NCBI RefSeq assembly: GCF_041435435.1
Contig: NZ_CP108495.1
Location: 1-64,000, forward strand
Direction of reading: 5' to 3'
From: Streptomyces sp. NBC_01241
GTDB lineage: Bacteria; Actinomycetota; Actinomycetes; Streptomycetales; Streptomycetaceae
DNA length: 64,000 bases
Part shown: in pieces, positions 41,265 through 48,903 of the stretch
Layout: each line of letters begins with the position of its first letter
How positions within the stretch are numbered: the first letter of the stretch is position 1
Notes under the pieces: generated by a model
Databases searched by the model: none
What the model saw: only the letters and a program-made list of their open reading frames with translations
Told to the model about the DNA's origin: nothing
Program-made: the position numbers and the translations under genes

Positions 41265-41562
41265 CCTCGGGAACCCTTCTCCCTGTTCGCGGCCGGGGCC
41301 TCGGGCGGGATGGGCCTGCGGCTGATGTCCGCCGCCTGGTGACGCATGGACACTCCGATCATCGGTTTCTGGGGCTCGGGCTCCATAACCCTAGGGCGCG
41401 ACACCCACAGCCCCTGATACCGCAGCATCCTCCTCCAGCTCCGCAGTCCCGGCGGCTTCTTTTCGGTCCGTCCGTCACACGGATGCGGGACCAAAGAAGT
41501 CGGTTTGGGTGCTGGTCGTACAAAAACCGGCGTCTAGCCCTTCCCGGGCAGTCCTGCCTCGG

Positions 41563-41578
41563 TACCCTCCGGGCCATG
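41563..41578 (+). promoter_or_regulatory. Leaderless promoter-like site for parA
   Basis: TACCCT (41563-41568, pattern TANNNT) lies exactly 7 bp before the ATG at 41576, and no ribosome-binding site is present. The layout matches that at 15283 and at the 50076 gene. Confidence 0.4.
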
Positions 41579-42274
41579 GACTGGACGATGAAGAACCCCC
41601 TCCCAGCCGAGGGACGAACAGTTGGGTTCGTGGGCAAGGGCGGGGGCTCCAAGTCGACGTCCCTGATCCACTGCCTGCGCTACTGGGGCGTGATGGGCAT
41701 CCCTGCTGTGGGACATGATGCCGACGACTCCGACAAGAAGGCCGACGGCTCCTTGAAGGCGTGGGCCAACATGCTGCCGGTCACGGGCCCAGGACTCGGC
41801 TCTCCCGTCTACGGAGTGCCTGACGCGCCCTCGCTGGCAGCCGAGGTGAACCGCCTGCGGTCGCCCCACGGCATCTCGGCGATTGACACCAAGGCGTGGG
41901 AGAACGACCCGGCCAATCTCCACTATGCGACGATCCGGACCTCCGATTTGCTGGTCCTGGCGCTCTACCCCAGCGGGATGGAGACCTATCGCGGCGGTTC
42001 GATCCTCGGGGCCATGGACACGGTCGAAGGGATGACGGGGCACCGGCCGCGGCTGGTGTGTCTCCTGACCCGGTTCAACCCTCGTTCCAGCTCCGTCGAC
42101 GAAGTCCGTAACGAGCTCGAAGCGGACGGACTGCCTGTGCTCAAGGCCCAGATCCCCGCCTCCGAGGACAAGCGCACCGGCCTTGCTCACAGCTTCGGGA
42201 AGATGCCCCGCCTCAAGGCCGACTCCCCTCTTCATCAACTCGCCAAGGAACTCGTCTTGGAGCTCGCCAAATGA
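41576..42274 (+). CDS. parA: ParA-type partition ATPase (232 aa)
   Basis: The deviant Walker A motif KGGGSKSTSL lies at residues 21-30, with GHDADDSDKK as the A' region and AIDTKAWENDPANL in the position of Walker B. The protein is of the short ParA type without an N-terminal DNA-binding domain. It overlaps the next gene by 4 bp, as is typical for parAB. It would position plasmid copies for segregation. The Thr after Lys-Ser is retained, so ATP binding is expected. Confidence 0.85.
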   Translation: MDWTMKNPLPAEGRTVGFVGKGGGSKSTSLIHCLRYWGVMGIPAVGHDADDSDKKADGSLKAWANMLPVTGPGLGSPVYGVPDAPSLAAEVNRLRSPHGISAIDTKAWENDPANLHYATIRTSDLLVLALYPSGMETYRGGSILGAMDTVEGMTGHRPRLVCLLTRFNPRSSSVDEVRNELEADGLPVLKAQIPASEDKRTGLAHSFGKMPRLKADSPLHQLAKELVLELAK

Positions 42275-43173
42275 CAGCTCGTCCCAGCATGACCCGCAGC
42301 CCTCTGCGGGACGCCGCCGCCAAGGAGCCGGTGAAGGTCCCTGGCTTGGATGCCAACCGCTTCACCGGAACCAACGTCATCAACCCCGCTGTGGCCATCA
42401 AGGGGTCTCCGCAGGAGCGGCTCGCGCAGGTCACCGCTTTGCTGAAGGAGGCCAAGGAGAACGGCGAGGAGGCCGTCGCCGACATCAAGGCCGTCGGCGC
42501 GGTCAACAAGGGGCTCCTCCTGGCCTACGCCAAGGAAGAGGACCTGTGGCAGCACTCGGGGCACGCGAAGTTCGAGGAGTGGGGCGCCGAGGTCCTGGAG
42601 ATCAGCACGAAGTACGTGCACCGTCTGGTCCGAGAGGCTGCCGCCCTGGCCAAGGTGGTGGCCCTGAACGATCAGTGTAAAAAAGTGCACCGCATCAGCC
42701 GCCCCTCCCATGCGGTCGTCATCGCGGCGGTCATCGACCAGTACGGCGACGAGGCGGCCTTGAAGGTGATTCCCAAGGCTCACGAACTCGCGGCGCAGCA
42801 GAACCGGACCCGCCCCACGGCCGCCCTCTTCGAGCAGGCGGCCAAGGAGCTCGGCTACCCCGTCAAGCTCATCAGCGACGACACCGACGACAGCCCCGCC
42901 GCTCTCGTCGCGCCTACGGCCGTCGTGCGGACCCAGCACACCCTGGGGCGCTTCACCACCGCGCTTGGCGGCGTCAGGGAGAAGCACATCGCGGCCATGT
43001 CCCGAAGTGACGTCGACGCCATCCGCGTCCAGGCGGAGGCCGCTCGCGCGCAGCTCGACCAGTACCTCGGCATCATCGACAAGGTGTATCCGAAGAAGGC
43101 CATCCCCAGCTCTCGCGCGGAGACGGGCGGTGCGGAGCAGCCCGAGGAGGTCCAGGACCAGGCCGTGGCCTGA
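42271..43173 (+). CDS. ParB-like partition partner (300 aa)
   Basis: The ATG overlaps the parA stop (ATGA). The protein starts with a basic segment (TARPSMTRSPLRDAAAKEP), then has helices with HTH-like character (QHSGHAKFEEWGAEVLEISTKYVHRLVREAAAL). The middle and C-terminus are helical (TLGRFTTALGGVREKHIAAM). It lacks an obvious ParB nuclease-fold signature, so it may be a centromere-binding protein of a less common type. The assignment rests mainly on its coupling to parA. Confidence 0.65.
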   Translation: MTARPSMTRSPLRDAAAKEPVKVPGLDANRFTGTNVINPAVAIKGSPQERLAQVTALLKEAKENGEEAVADIKAVGAVNKGLLLAYAKEEDLWQHSGHAKFEEWGAEVLEISTKYVHRLVREAAALAKVVALNDQCKKVHRISRPSHAVVIAAVIDQYGDEAALKVIPKAHELAAQQNRTRPTAALFEQAAKELGYPVKLISDDTDDSPAALVAPTAVVRTQHTLGRFTTALGGVREKHIAAMSRSDVDAIRVQAEAARAQLDQYLGIIDKVYPKKAIPSSRAETGGAEQPEEVQDQAVA

Positions 43174-43182
43174 CCGGCCCGC

Positions 43183-43227
43183 AGCATGACGAAGGCCCCC
43201 GCCGCTGGCGGGGGCCTTCGTCATGCT
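43183..43227. terminator. Terminator after parAB
   Basis: A 21-bp perfect stem (43183-43203 with 43207-43227) has loop GCT. It also faces the minus-strand toxin-antitoxin unit. Confidence 0.9.
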
Positions 43228-43230
43228 GGG

Positions 43231-43419
43231 CTAAGCGGAAAGGCGTGGGGACCCGCACGCCACGGGACCAGTGGTCAGTGCGCAAACAGCCGCAGGGGAG
43301 ACCGAGGTGACTGTCGGAGTGATGAGGGCGGTCAACTTCGCGGTGTACCCGTCGGGGGTGATCCCGGTCGACTTCGCAGTGCGCGGTTCCGACGGGTTCG
43401 ATTCGCGGTCGATCGTCAC
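43231..43419 (-). CDS. Possible third ORF of the VapBC-like operon (62 aa)
   Basis: The GTG at 43419 overlaps the toxin stop (GTGA) and the frame runs to 43231, just before the parAB terminator. The peptide is Thr/Ser/Pro-rich with AKLTALITPTVTSVSPAAVCALTTG, weakly hydrophobic. Overlap coupling is the only support. It could be a non-coding gap. Confidence 0.35.
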   Translation of the reverse strand: MTIDRESNPSEPRTAKSTGITPDGYTAKLTALITPTVTSVSPAAVCALTTGPVACGSPRLSA

Positions 43420-43808
43420 GGCAGGTCCTCCAGCTCGATGTCCGGGTACAGCGCACGGAGCCGGTCGGGCTCCCCTGTGATCACCGGCCACTGCCTGGCG
43501 GCCGCCAGGTACGCGACGTGCCCGGCCGCGGTGCCGGCTTCGCTGTCGATGTTCGAGCGCAGGAGGCCCGCCCCGCGAGCGTCCGCCTCGTCCAGCGCCG
43601 CGACGGTCAGGAGGGGGAACTGGATGATGGCCGACAGGGCGTGCGCTGCATCCGGCTTCAGGTCGGCGTACGCGTCCGACAGGGCGGTGGAAGGGACGAG
43701 GAGCGGGATCACGCGCTGGTGCGCGACCGACAGCAGGGCCTGCATGTAGAGACTCCCCCGAGCGGCGGCCGTCAGCGCCGTGGTGTCGAGGATGCGGCCG
43801 CCGATCAC
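43416..43808 (-). CDS. VapC-like PIN-domain toxin (130 aa)
   Basis: A PIN fold is suggested by the N-terminal acidic residue in GGRILDTTALTAAA, a central ALDEADARGAGLL and the C-terminal GHVAYLAAARQWPVITGEPDRLRALYP, equivalent to the usual T(A/G)-x-D-x-x-L segment. Such proteins are Mg-dependent RNases held in check by a cognate antitoxin. The start overlaps the antitoxin stop by 4 bp. Confidence 0.75.
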   Translation of the reverse strand: MIGGRILDTTALTAAARGSLYMQALLSVAHQRVIPLLVPSTALSDAYADLKPDAAHALSAIIQFPLLTVAALDEADARGAGLLRSNIDSEAGTAAGHVAYLAAARQWPVITGEPDRLRALYPDIELEDLP

Positions 43809-44077
43809 GCGGCGCTGCTCTGCCCGGCGCTGGTGCTGACGCCGAGAGCCTTCGCCGCCCAGTCCAGGTGTTCAGCGGTGGGGCGCTCGCCGGGGAAGAG
43901 TCGTGCGAGTACGGCGTCCACCTCGGCAGCCTCCTGCTCGCGCTGGAGCAGAGACGTGATGTGCCCCGACACGCTGCTGATCTGTCCCGCGGCCTCCCGC
44001 TCCTTGAGCTGGTCGAGGACCTCCTGCGGAATCGTGATCGCCGTCTTCGCCTTGGGCGGGTTCTTCGAATCGGTCAT
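43805..44077 (-). CDS. Ribbon-helix-helix-type antitoxin (90 aa)
   Basis: After an N-terminal basic strand (PPKAKTAITIPQEVLDQLKEREAAG) the segment ISSVSGHITSLLQREQEAAEVDA completes an RHH-like DNA-binding unit. The acidic C-terminal tail probably covers the toxin. The ATG at 44077 is chosen so that the protein starts just before the RHH strand. A longer frame to 44143 would overlap the neighbouring promoter. A direct repeat, GGTATGAC, on its coding strand spans the start. Confidence 0.75.
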   Translation of the reverse strand: MTDSKNPPKAKTAITIPQEVLDQLKEREAAGQISSVSGHITSLLQREQEAAEVDAVLARLFPGERPTAEHLDWAAKALGVSTSAGQSSAA

Positions 44078-44128
44078 ACCTGAGTCATACCACTCCGTGA
44101 CGCGCGAGGGGAGAGGTTCGCGGAACTC

Positions 44129-44185
44129 GTTGGCTGGAGCCAACAGGACTCGATACGCTCAGCTGTGCCGTTGGCTACAACCAAC
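44129..44185 (+). promoter_or_regulatory. Promoter with tandem GTTGGCT-type operators
   Basis: Two 16-bp inverted repeats, GTTGGCTGGAGCCAAC (44129-44144) and GTTGGCTACAACCAAC (44170-44185), have starts 41 bp apart. TTGGCT (-35, inside the first) and TACGCT (-10, 44154-44159) give an 18-bp spacer between them. The arrangement suggests autorepression of the HTH gene at 44200. Confidence 0.7.
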
Positions 44186-44199
44186 AAGAGGGGTTCCCG

Positions 44200-44616
44200 T
44201 TGACGACGTACGACGTCGACATGTTCGCCGCCGAAGTCGAGCACCTCGCGCGGCAGGCCGACCAGGTCCAGGGCGCCGATCGCGTCGAGCTCCTGGCCCG
44301 CGCGGCCAGCCGCGCCATAGACCCCCTGCGCCGCATCGAGCTGCTGATGCTCGTTGCGGACGCCGCGGGCCGCGCCGCTCACGAAGCCGCCGGGGCCGCC
44401 CGGCAGGGTGTGGGCAGACCGGAGAGCGCCCCGGTCACCTACGAGCAGATCGGTGCGGCGGCTGGCCTGTCCCGTGATGTCGTCCACCGGCAGCACACGC
44501 ACGGAGCCGCCCTGTCGTGGCCGGCCGCGCGGCGCGGAGTGAACAACGGGCGGACCGGCTCCAGCCGGAAGGCGTCACCAGTCACGACGGAAGCAGAAGG
44601 AGAGACGACCGTATGA
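44200..44616 (+). CDS. Small HTH regulator (138 aa)
   Basis: The TTG start follows AACAAGAGGGGTTCCCG. Residues 1-70 are helical (VEHLARQADQVQGADRVELLARAAS). VTYEQIGAAAGLSRDVVHRQHTHGAAL at about 78-104 is a helix-turn-helix. The tail is basic. Two operators in its own promoter fit an autoregulator. The stop overlaps a small membrane-protein gene. Confidence 0.65.
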   Translation: MTTYDVDMFAAEVEHLARQADQVQGADRVELLARAASRAIDPLRRIELLMLVADAAGRAAHEAAGAARQGVGRPESAPVTYEQIGAAAGLSRDVVHRQHTHGAALSWPAARRGVNNGRTGSSRKASPVTTEAEGETTV

Positions 44617-44765
44617 ACGAGGACGAGATCGCGCGAGGGGTGGCACGTGGGCTTCAGGCGCACGAACAGCGCCGTGCGGAAGGGCAGGCCCGTTCCCTGC
44701 TCGCCGGCCTGGCCATCCTGGCGGCGGTGGCCGTCACCTTCATCCTGGTGGTGACGTACGGATGA
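44613..44765 (+). CDS. Small single-pass membrane protein (50 aa)
   Basis: The ATG overlaps the regulator stop (ATGA) and follows AAGGAGAGACGACC. The protein has a polar helix (MNEDEIARGVARGLQAHEQRRA) and one C-terminal membrane segment, LLAGLAILAAVAVTFILVV. It overlaps the next gene by 4 bp. Function unknown. Confidence 0.6.
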   Translation: MNEDEIARGVARGLQAHEQRRAEGQARSLLAGLAILAAVAVTFILVVTYG

Positions 44766-44968
44766 CCGCAGGCTTCGAGGTGCACCTCTTCCAAATCAAC
44801 GGCCAACCCGACCCGACCGCCTGTTCCTGCCCCCGAGCCGCGTGCGGAGGCTTCACCAAGCTGCTCGACGAGTGCAGCACGCACCGTCCGCGATCCGGAG
44901 ACGCTCCGATCATGGGCTTCAAGCAGGCCGCCCGGTGCTGCCCTTCGGAGCAGTCCGCCACGGCGTAA
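44762..44968 (+). CDS. Small Cys-rich protein (68 aa)
   Basis: The ATG overlaps the upstream stop. Six cysteines occur, in CSCPRAACGGF, DECSTH and RCCPSEQ, suggesting a metal site or disulfides. It is the last gene of the regulator unit, followed by a strong terminator. No family is recognised. Confidence 0.55.
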   Translation: MTAGFEVHLFQINGQPDPTACSCPRAACGGFTKLLDECSTHRPRSGDAPIMGFKQAARCCPSEQSATA

Positions 44969-44978
44969 GGGCACACGG

Positions 44979-45018
44979 CGCGAAGGCCCGGACCGATCAC
45001 TCGGTCCGGGCCTTCGCG
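44979..45018. terminator. Bidirectional terminator
   Basis: An 18-bp perfect stem (44979-44996 with 45001-45018) has loop TCAC, between convergent genes. Confidence 0.9.
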
Positions 45019-45037
45019 TTTCCGGCAGGCGGGGAGA

Positions 45038-45865
45038 TCAGCCGTCCGCGTCGAGGTCCACCAGCCCGGCCGCCGCGTCCAGGACGCTGGTCGCCTGCTC
45101 CGTGGTCGCTGGGGCTTGTCCCGTCCTCTTCCCGTAGGCCCGTGCCTCGCGCGCGACACCGCGCACGTACACCAGGAGGTTGGCGCGCTCGGAGGCGCTG
45201 CGGCGGTCGTCCACGGCTTCGGCGAGCTGCTCCCACCAGAACCCGTCATCGTCGGGGTCCGCGGGGATCTCTCCGGACTCGTGGTGCTTCAGCAGGGCCC
45301 GCGCGACTGCGTCCAGCTCTGCGTAGCGCGCTTCTCCGGCAGCGATGAACTGAGCCTCGGCGATGCGGGCCTCCATGGCCCGCCGGTCGATGAGGTGCGC
45401 GACCTGTGGCTGTCGCCGGTCGCCGGGGCGGCCGTGGACGGCTACGTACAGCCGCTTGCGGAGGTTCATCGCACTGCCAGGGTTCGGCTCCCCGAGCCGG
45501 TCCAGATACCGGAGGGCGAGGGCCATCTCCTTCCAGGAGACGCCGCCGGCGCGGGCGTCGTCGATCGCGGAGAGCTGGAAGGGGTCAGCGACGAGACGCA
45601 GCCACTCGGCCAGCTGCATCCTCAGCACCGCCGCCTTCCGGTACGTCTCCCCTTTGAGCTGGCTGGCGTGCTCCTGGGCGAACTGAAGCACGCCGAACAG
45701 CTCATGGTCGCCGGGCCAGCGCTCCAGATACGGCTTGTCCTTGCCGGTCTCGTGGTGCAGCTCGTACAGCCGCGCGGCCAGCACGAGGGGCTGCTCATCG
45801 GGAGCCTGCCGTACGGGGCGCGTTTCGCGGGCGGTCGGCGGCGGAGTCCTGCGGGGGCGTCGCAT
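45038..45865 (-). CDS. Hypothetical helical protein (275 aa)
   Basis: The ATG at 45865 is the best placed start, because the longer frame to 46186 overlaps the upstream gene with low-complexity text. The protein is soluble and helical (PLVLAARLYELHHETGKDKPYLERWPG, KGETYRKAAVLRMQLAEWLRLVAD). A helix-turn-helix-like stretch, GVSWKEMALALRYLDRLGEPNP, and RRAMEARIAEAQFIAAGEARYAELDA follow. It may be regulatory, but no family is recognised. Confidence 0.55.
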   Translation of the reverse strand: MRRPRRTPPPTARETRPVRQAPDEQPLVLAARLYELHHETGKDKPYLERWPGDHELFGVLQFAQEHASQLKGETYRKAAVLRMQLAEWLRLVADPFQLSAIDDARAGGVSWKEMALALRYLDRLGEPNPGSAMNLRKRLYVAVHGRPGDRRQPQVAHLIDRRAMEARIAEAQFIAAGEARYAELDAVARALLKHHESGEIPADPDDDGFWWEQLAEAVDDRRSASERANLLVYVRGVAREARAYGKRTGQAPATTEQATSVLDAAAGLVDLDADG

Positions 45866-45884
45866 CGTCGTCTCGTGTCCCGGA

Positions 45885-46766
45885 TCAGAGGTGCTTGGGC
45901 GCGAGGGCCAGGCGGTGGCTGTTCTCCAGCGCGGCAACGGCCTGCGGGGGGACGACGAGGATTCCGTCGAGAAGCTTGCGGGCCTTCGCGTACGCACTCC
46001 GTCGCTCGTGCTCGCTGCCGGAACCGTTGTCCAGCGCCGTGGCGAGGAGCTTGCGGGCCTGCTCGGCCGCGCTCCGCTCGATAGGGGGGAGCTGGCGCAG
46101 ACCGGTACGGCGGGCGTGGTCGTCCGCCGCCTGCCATGCGGTCCGCAGTGCGGCGACGGCCTGCTGATAGCGGTCGAGGTCGTCACCGAGCCGGGCGTCG
46201 TCCGCCATGGCGAGAGCCTGAACCAGGGTGGCCGTCTCGGGCACGCTCACGTCGCTCAGCGACGGCCGGTCCAGCCACTCCAGGACGTCGCCGAGGTAGT
46301 CCCCGTACGCGGCGGCCACCGTGTCGTGTGAGCGCTCCAGGGCCTGCCGCCGGCGCCGCTTCGTGATGCGACGACGCCGTACGCTCCAGACTCCCCAACC
46401 GGCCAGCGCCGCCACCGCCAGGCCGCCGAGGGCCAGACCGCCCCACATCAGCACGTCGGCCAGGCCGCTGTCGCCGCCGGACTCGACAGGCTTCGGATCG
46501 CGGGAGGGCCCGCGGTCCGTCCCGCCGGTCAGGAGGGGGAGGACCGCGCTCAAGACGCCGCATCCGATGCTGAGGGCGGCACCCCGGAGGATCAGGCCCC
46601 CGGCGTTGCGGGCCATGTAGGAGTTCTCGGACTGCCGCGCCAGGGCGACGCCGACGCAACCGGCCGCGGCCGTGAGCACCCCGGCGCCCACCCCGAGCCA
46701 GAGCCCCCATTCGAGCCAGGCCGTGATGGTGTCGGTGACTCCGAGGAGATCCTTACTGGCGCGCAC
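45885..46766 (-). CDS. Hypothetical membrane protein (293 aa)
   Basis: The GTG start follows CGGAGGACATACGC. Three membrane helices lie in the first 130 residues (WGLWLGVGAGVLTAAAGCVGVAL, GLILRGAALSIGCGVLSAVLPLL, VLMWGGLALGGLAVAALAGWGVW). A strongly basic patch (RRRRITKRRRRQ) and a soluble helical domain of about 150 residues follow. The family is not recognised. It lies 19 bp upstream of the gene ending at 45038, probably in one operon. Confidence 0.6.
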   Translation of the reverse strand: MRASKDLLGVTDTITAWLEWGLWLGVGAGVLTAAAGCVGVALARQSENSYMARNAGGLILRGAALSIGCGVLSAVLPLLTGGTDRGPSRDPKPVESGGDSGLADVLMWGGLALGGLAVAALAGWGVWSVRRRRITKRRRRQALERSHDTVAAAYGDYLGDVLEWLDRPSLSDVSVPETATLVQALAMADDARLGDDLDRYQQAVAALRTAWQAADDHARRTGLRQLPPIERSAAEQARKLLATALDNGSGSEHERRSAYAKARKLLDGILVVPPQAVAALENSHRLALAPKHL

Positions 46767-47110
46767 GCGTATGTCCTCCGGGTTGGGTTGGCGACGGGCT
46801 TGTCCCGCGCACCATGGTTCTCCTGAAAAGCTGCTCTGACCTGCGTGTTCTTGGATTGGTGCGCCCGCCTGTGGGGTGGTCGCAGTCCGTAGCGTACCGC
46901 CTCCAGCGCGTTTTTTTCCTACTAGGAAATAGCATGTACATGACGAATAAGTCGATCATTGGGTCCCGCGCATAACCGGAATTATGCGTGGCCTTAGCGA
47001 TCTTGAAAATGGGCGCTGGTACGTCGCCGAGGTCGAGGGGGCAGCCCGATCCGGCCCCTCAATGTCGACGGCCCTGCCATGCTTGATGCTCACCGCGAAG
47101 GGAGTCGGTC
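46767..47110. other. Non-coding region with palindromes, AT-rich
   Basis: In 344 bp no gene is supported. Bases 46911-46995 are AT-rich and hold three palindromes: TTTCCTA-C-TAGGAAA (46915-46929) after a T-run, CATGTACATG (46933-46942) and CGCATAA-CCGGAA-TTATGCG (46969-46988). They probably act as operators or promoter elements for the divergent genes at 46766 and 47111. Confidence 0.45.
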
Positions 47111-47356
47111 GTGACCGGCGAGTCCGATAGCCCCGTCCTCACGATCCGAATGCGTTGGATGTTCGGCTGGGAGCAGCACCGGCCGGGTGGCTGCCGCTGC
47201 CTGTGCCGCATGTTCCACAACATCCCCGGTACCGGCGTCTGTCTCGCTGCTGCCGAGCCGGGACTGCTCATCCGAGTGGTGACCGCCACCCAGTCCGATG
47301 GGCCGCTGACCGTCTGCCGCGACTGCTACACGGCGCTGGCGCCGCTCGCGGACTGA
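47111..47356 (+). CDS. DUF6372-like Cys-rich protein (81 aa)
   Basis: The GTG follows GAAGGGAGTCGGTC. The characteristic segment MFGWEQHRPGGCRCLCRMFHNIPGTGVC is followed by GPLTVCRDCYTALAP. The arrangement of CxCxC...C and CxxC suggests a zinc site and resembles the Streptomyces DUF6372 group from memory of its pattern. The stop overlaps the next ATG by one base. Confidence 0.65.
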   Translation: MTGESDSPVLTIRMRWMFGWEQHRPGGCRCLCRMFHNIPGTGVCLAAAEPGLLIRVVTATQSDGPLTVCRDCYTALAPLAD

Positions 47357-47580
47357 TGCCCACCCTCTGGCGGACCGTGCTGGCCGCACTCACCGATCCC
47401 GCCGCCGCCGACCGCGACCAGGTCCTCGCGCTCGGCGCCGCCGACCTCGCGCTCAACCAGGACTCCGCCGCGAGCTCCGGCGACGTGCAGGACATCGCCC
47501 TCGCAGAGTTCGGCATCGCCCTTGACCCGCGCACTGCAACGGCCGCGCTCACTGCCCGCCGGGCGTACCGCTCCGGCTGA
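47356..47580 (+). CDS. Small hypothetical protein (74 aa)
   Basis: The ATG overlaps the upstream stop (TGATG), implying coupled translation. The protein is helical (LWRTVLAALTDPAAADRDQVLALGAADLAL) and ends LTARRAYRSG. No family is recognised. Confidence 0.55.
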   Translation: MPTLWRTVLAALTDPAAADRDQVLALGAADLALNQDSAASSGDVQDIALAEFGIALDPRTATAALTARRAYRSG

Positions 47581-47582
47581 CC

Positions 47583-47604
47583 CCGGTGTAAAAATTCACA
47601 CCGG
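47583..47604 (+). terminator. Weak hairpin after the two small genes
   Basis: A 7-bp stem, CCGGTGT/ACACCGG, has an 8-nt A-rich loop and starts 3 bp after the stop. It may terminate the unit. Confidence 0.4.
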
Positions 47605-47630
47605 TCGTGTCGAGAAGGCAGCCCCGCGAC

Positions 47631-47852
47631 CTACCGGGTGGGCTCCCATGTCTCCGGGCCGGCGCCCCGCCACTCAACGAACCCCGGGTCGGTCAGGTCC
47701 ACGTCCTCCGCTTCCTCCATCCCCGCCGCGGCGAGGAAGGCCCGGATATCCGAGGGGCGGTGCGCTACACCGATCGCGACGCCGTCGTAGCGGACTCGGC
47801 GCCAGCCGTTCTCATCAGGCGGATACACGACCAGCTTCGCGGCGGGGGTCAT
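47631..47852 (-). CDS. Small hypothetical protein (73 aa)
   Basis: The ATG at 47852 directly abuts GGGGGG. The longer frame to 47921 is low-complexity. The product is a compact alpha/beta domain: KLVVYPPDENGWRRVRYDGVAIGVAHRPSDIRAFLAAAG, then DPGFVEWRGAGPETW. The family is not recognised. Confidence 0.5.
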   Translation of the reverse strand: MTPAAKLVVYPPDENGWRRVRYDGVAIGVAHRPSDIRAFLAAAGMEEAEDVDLTDPGFVEWRGAGPETWEPTR

Positions 47853-47923
47853 CCCCCCAGGCTCAGCCCTGTCCCTGCTCTCCGCACCTCGCGCCGCCCG
47901 ACCGGGTGGCTGTCCGCTCACGC

Positions 47924-47960
47924 GAAAGGACCCGTACCGGAAGCCGGTACGGGGTCCTTC
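47924..47960. terminator. Hairpin between minus-strand genes
   Basis: A stem of about 15 bp with one bulged base (GAAAGGACCC...GGGTCCTTC) has loop AAG. It lies just beyond the stop at 47983. Confidence 0.7.
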
Positions 47961-47982
47961 AGCTGTGGCCGTCAGCGGCAGA

Positions 47983-48684
47983 TCAGTCGACGCCGGGCAC
48001 GGCTACGGGGTTGTCGCCCAGGTAGCCGAGGCGGGCGTCGACGTTGGCCTCCGCCGTCCGCATCCGCTTTGTGTGGGGCCGCTCGGAGATCCGGCCGTTC
48101 TTGGTGACGCAGTGCTCGCCCGATCCGACGTGGCAGGTCTCGCACTCCAGCGCCAGGACCTCGACGTCGACCGCCGCGTCCCGCTCGCGCCGCCGCCGGG
48201 CCTGTGCCGCCTTAGATTCCCAGATCACCCGCATCCCCCTCATGGCCTCCGGGTACGTGGTCGTCTCCGCTCCCGGCATCCGGGCCCCGTGGGCGAGGTG
48301 GATCAGCTGTCGCGCGGAGGGCACGACGGCGGGCCCGCCGAAGTCCTCGCGGTCCGTGCCGCGCGCCGCGGCCCCCCATGGATCGCCGACGCCGGAGAAC
48401 TTCGTGGCGAGCGGGACATCGCCCTCGACGATCCTGGCGAGCTTGCCGGCCTCGTCGCTGATCTCGCGCAGTTGCCCGGCCTTCGAGCGCAGCGTGTCGA
48501 TCATCGGCTCCAGTTCGACCGGGGTGGCGGGCGTCTCGGCCGCGAAAGCGACCTGCCGCAGCCGCAGCTCGATCGCGGCGAGCTCCACCGCGATCTCGTC
48601 GAGCGTGATGTTGCGGCCCTCCATGAGGTGGGCGACGTCGGACTCCGCAGCGGTCTCGTGCGCGGTGTCGTTGTGGTTCAGCAA
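47983..48684 (-). CDS. Hypothetical protein with C-terminal phage-type zinc finger (233 aa)
   Basis: The TTG start follows ATTGGAGAAGAC. The N-terminal half is a helical coiled-coil region (LDEIAVELAAIELRLRQVAFAAE, MIDTLRSKAGQLREISDEAGKLARIVEG). The C-terminus has CETCHVGSGEHCVTKNGRISERPHTKRM, the CxxC-x7-C...H pattern of short zinc fingers in actinophage proteins. It is preceded on its own strand by a type I leader element, the only one outside the left arm, so it probably belongs to the same regulon. Confidence 0.6.
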   Translation of the reverse strand: MLNHNDTAHETAAESDVAHLMEGRNITLDEIAVELAAIELRLRQVAFAAETPATPVELEPMIDTLRSKAGQLREISDEAGKLARIVEGDVPLATKFSGVGDPWGAAARGTDREDFGGPAVVPSARQLIHLAHGARMPGAETTTYPEAMRGMRVIWESKAAQARRRRERDAAVDVEVLALECETCHVGSGEHCVTKNGRISERPHTKRMRTAEANVDARLGYLGDNPVAVPGVD

Positions 48685-48720
48685 GTCTTCTCCAATTCGG
48701 GGGATGAGCCCCCTGGTACG

Positions 48721-48800
48721 AGATTTCGAGTGGTGGAGCCGGTCGGAGTGCCATCCCCTTCCAGCAAGGAAAACAATACCACCTTTGGGGCTTCTCGGTT
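48721..48800 (-). promoter_or_regulatory. Type I leader cassette, diverged copy g on the minus strand
   Basis: Read on the minus strand: TATTGT (48778-48773) as -10, then TTGCTGGAAGGGG. A stem GGGG/CTCC (one G-T pair) closes hexaloop ATGGCA (48754-48749), and the tail is CTCGAAATCT (48730-48721). The gene starting at 48684 follows. Confidence 0.65.
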
Positions 48801-48838
48801 GCGGTTCTGGGGTGATGGGGGAGTTGAGTGAGAGCGCA

Positions 48839-48872
48839 ATGGCGGACGGGCCCGGCGCGGGCCGTCCGCCAT
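48839..48872 (-). terminator. Terminator after the 48904 gene
   Basis: A stem of about 15 bp with one bulged G (ATGGCGGACGG...CCGTCCGCCAT plus an inner GCCCG/CGGGC) lies 31 bp beyond the minus-strand stop at 48904. Confidence 0.7.
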
Positions 48873-48903
48873 GCGTGATGTCGGGGTGCGCTGTTCGTAC
48901 GGT

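Noticed and set aside
46753-46959. 68-codon minus-strand frame in the palindrome-rich region
   Set aside because: It overlaps the ribosome-binding site of the membrane-protein gene and has no protein-like pattern.
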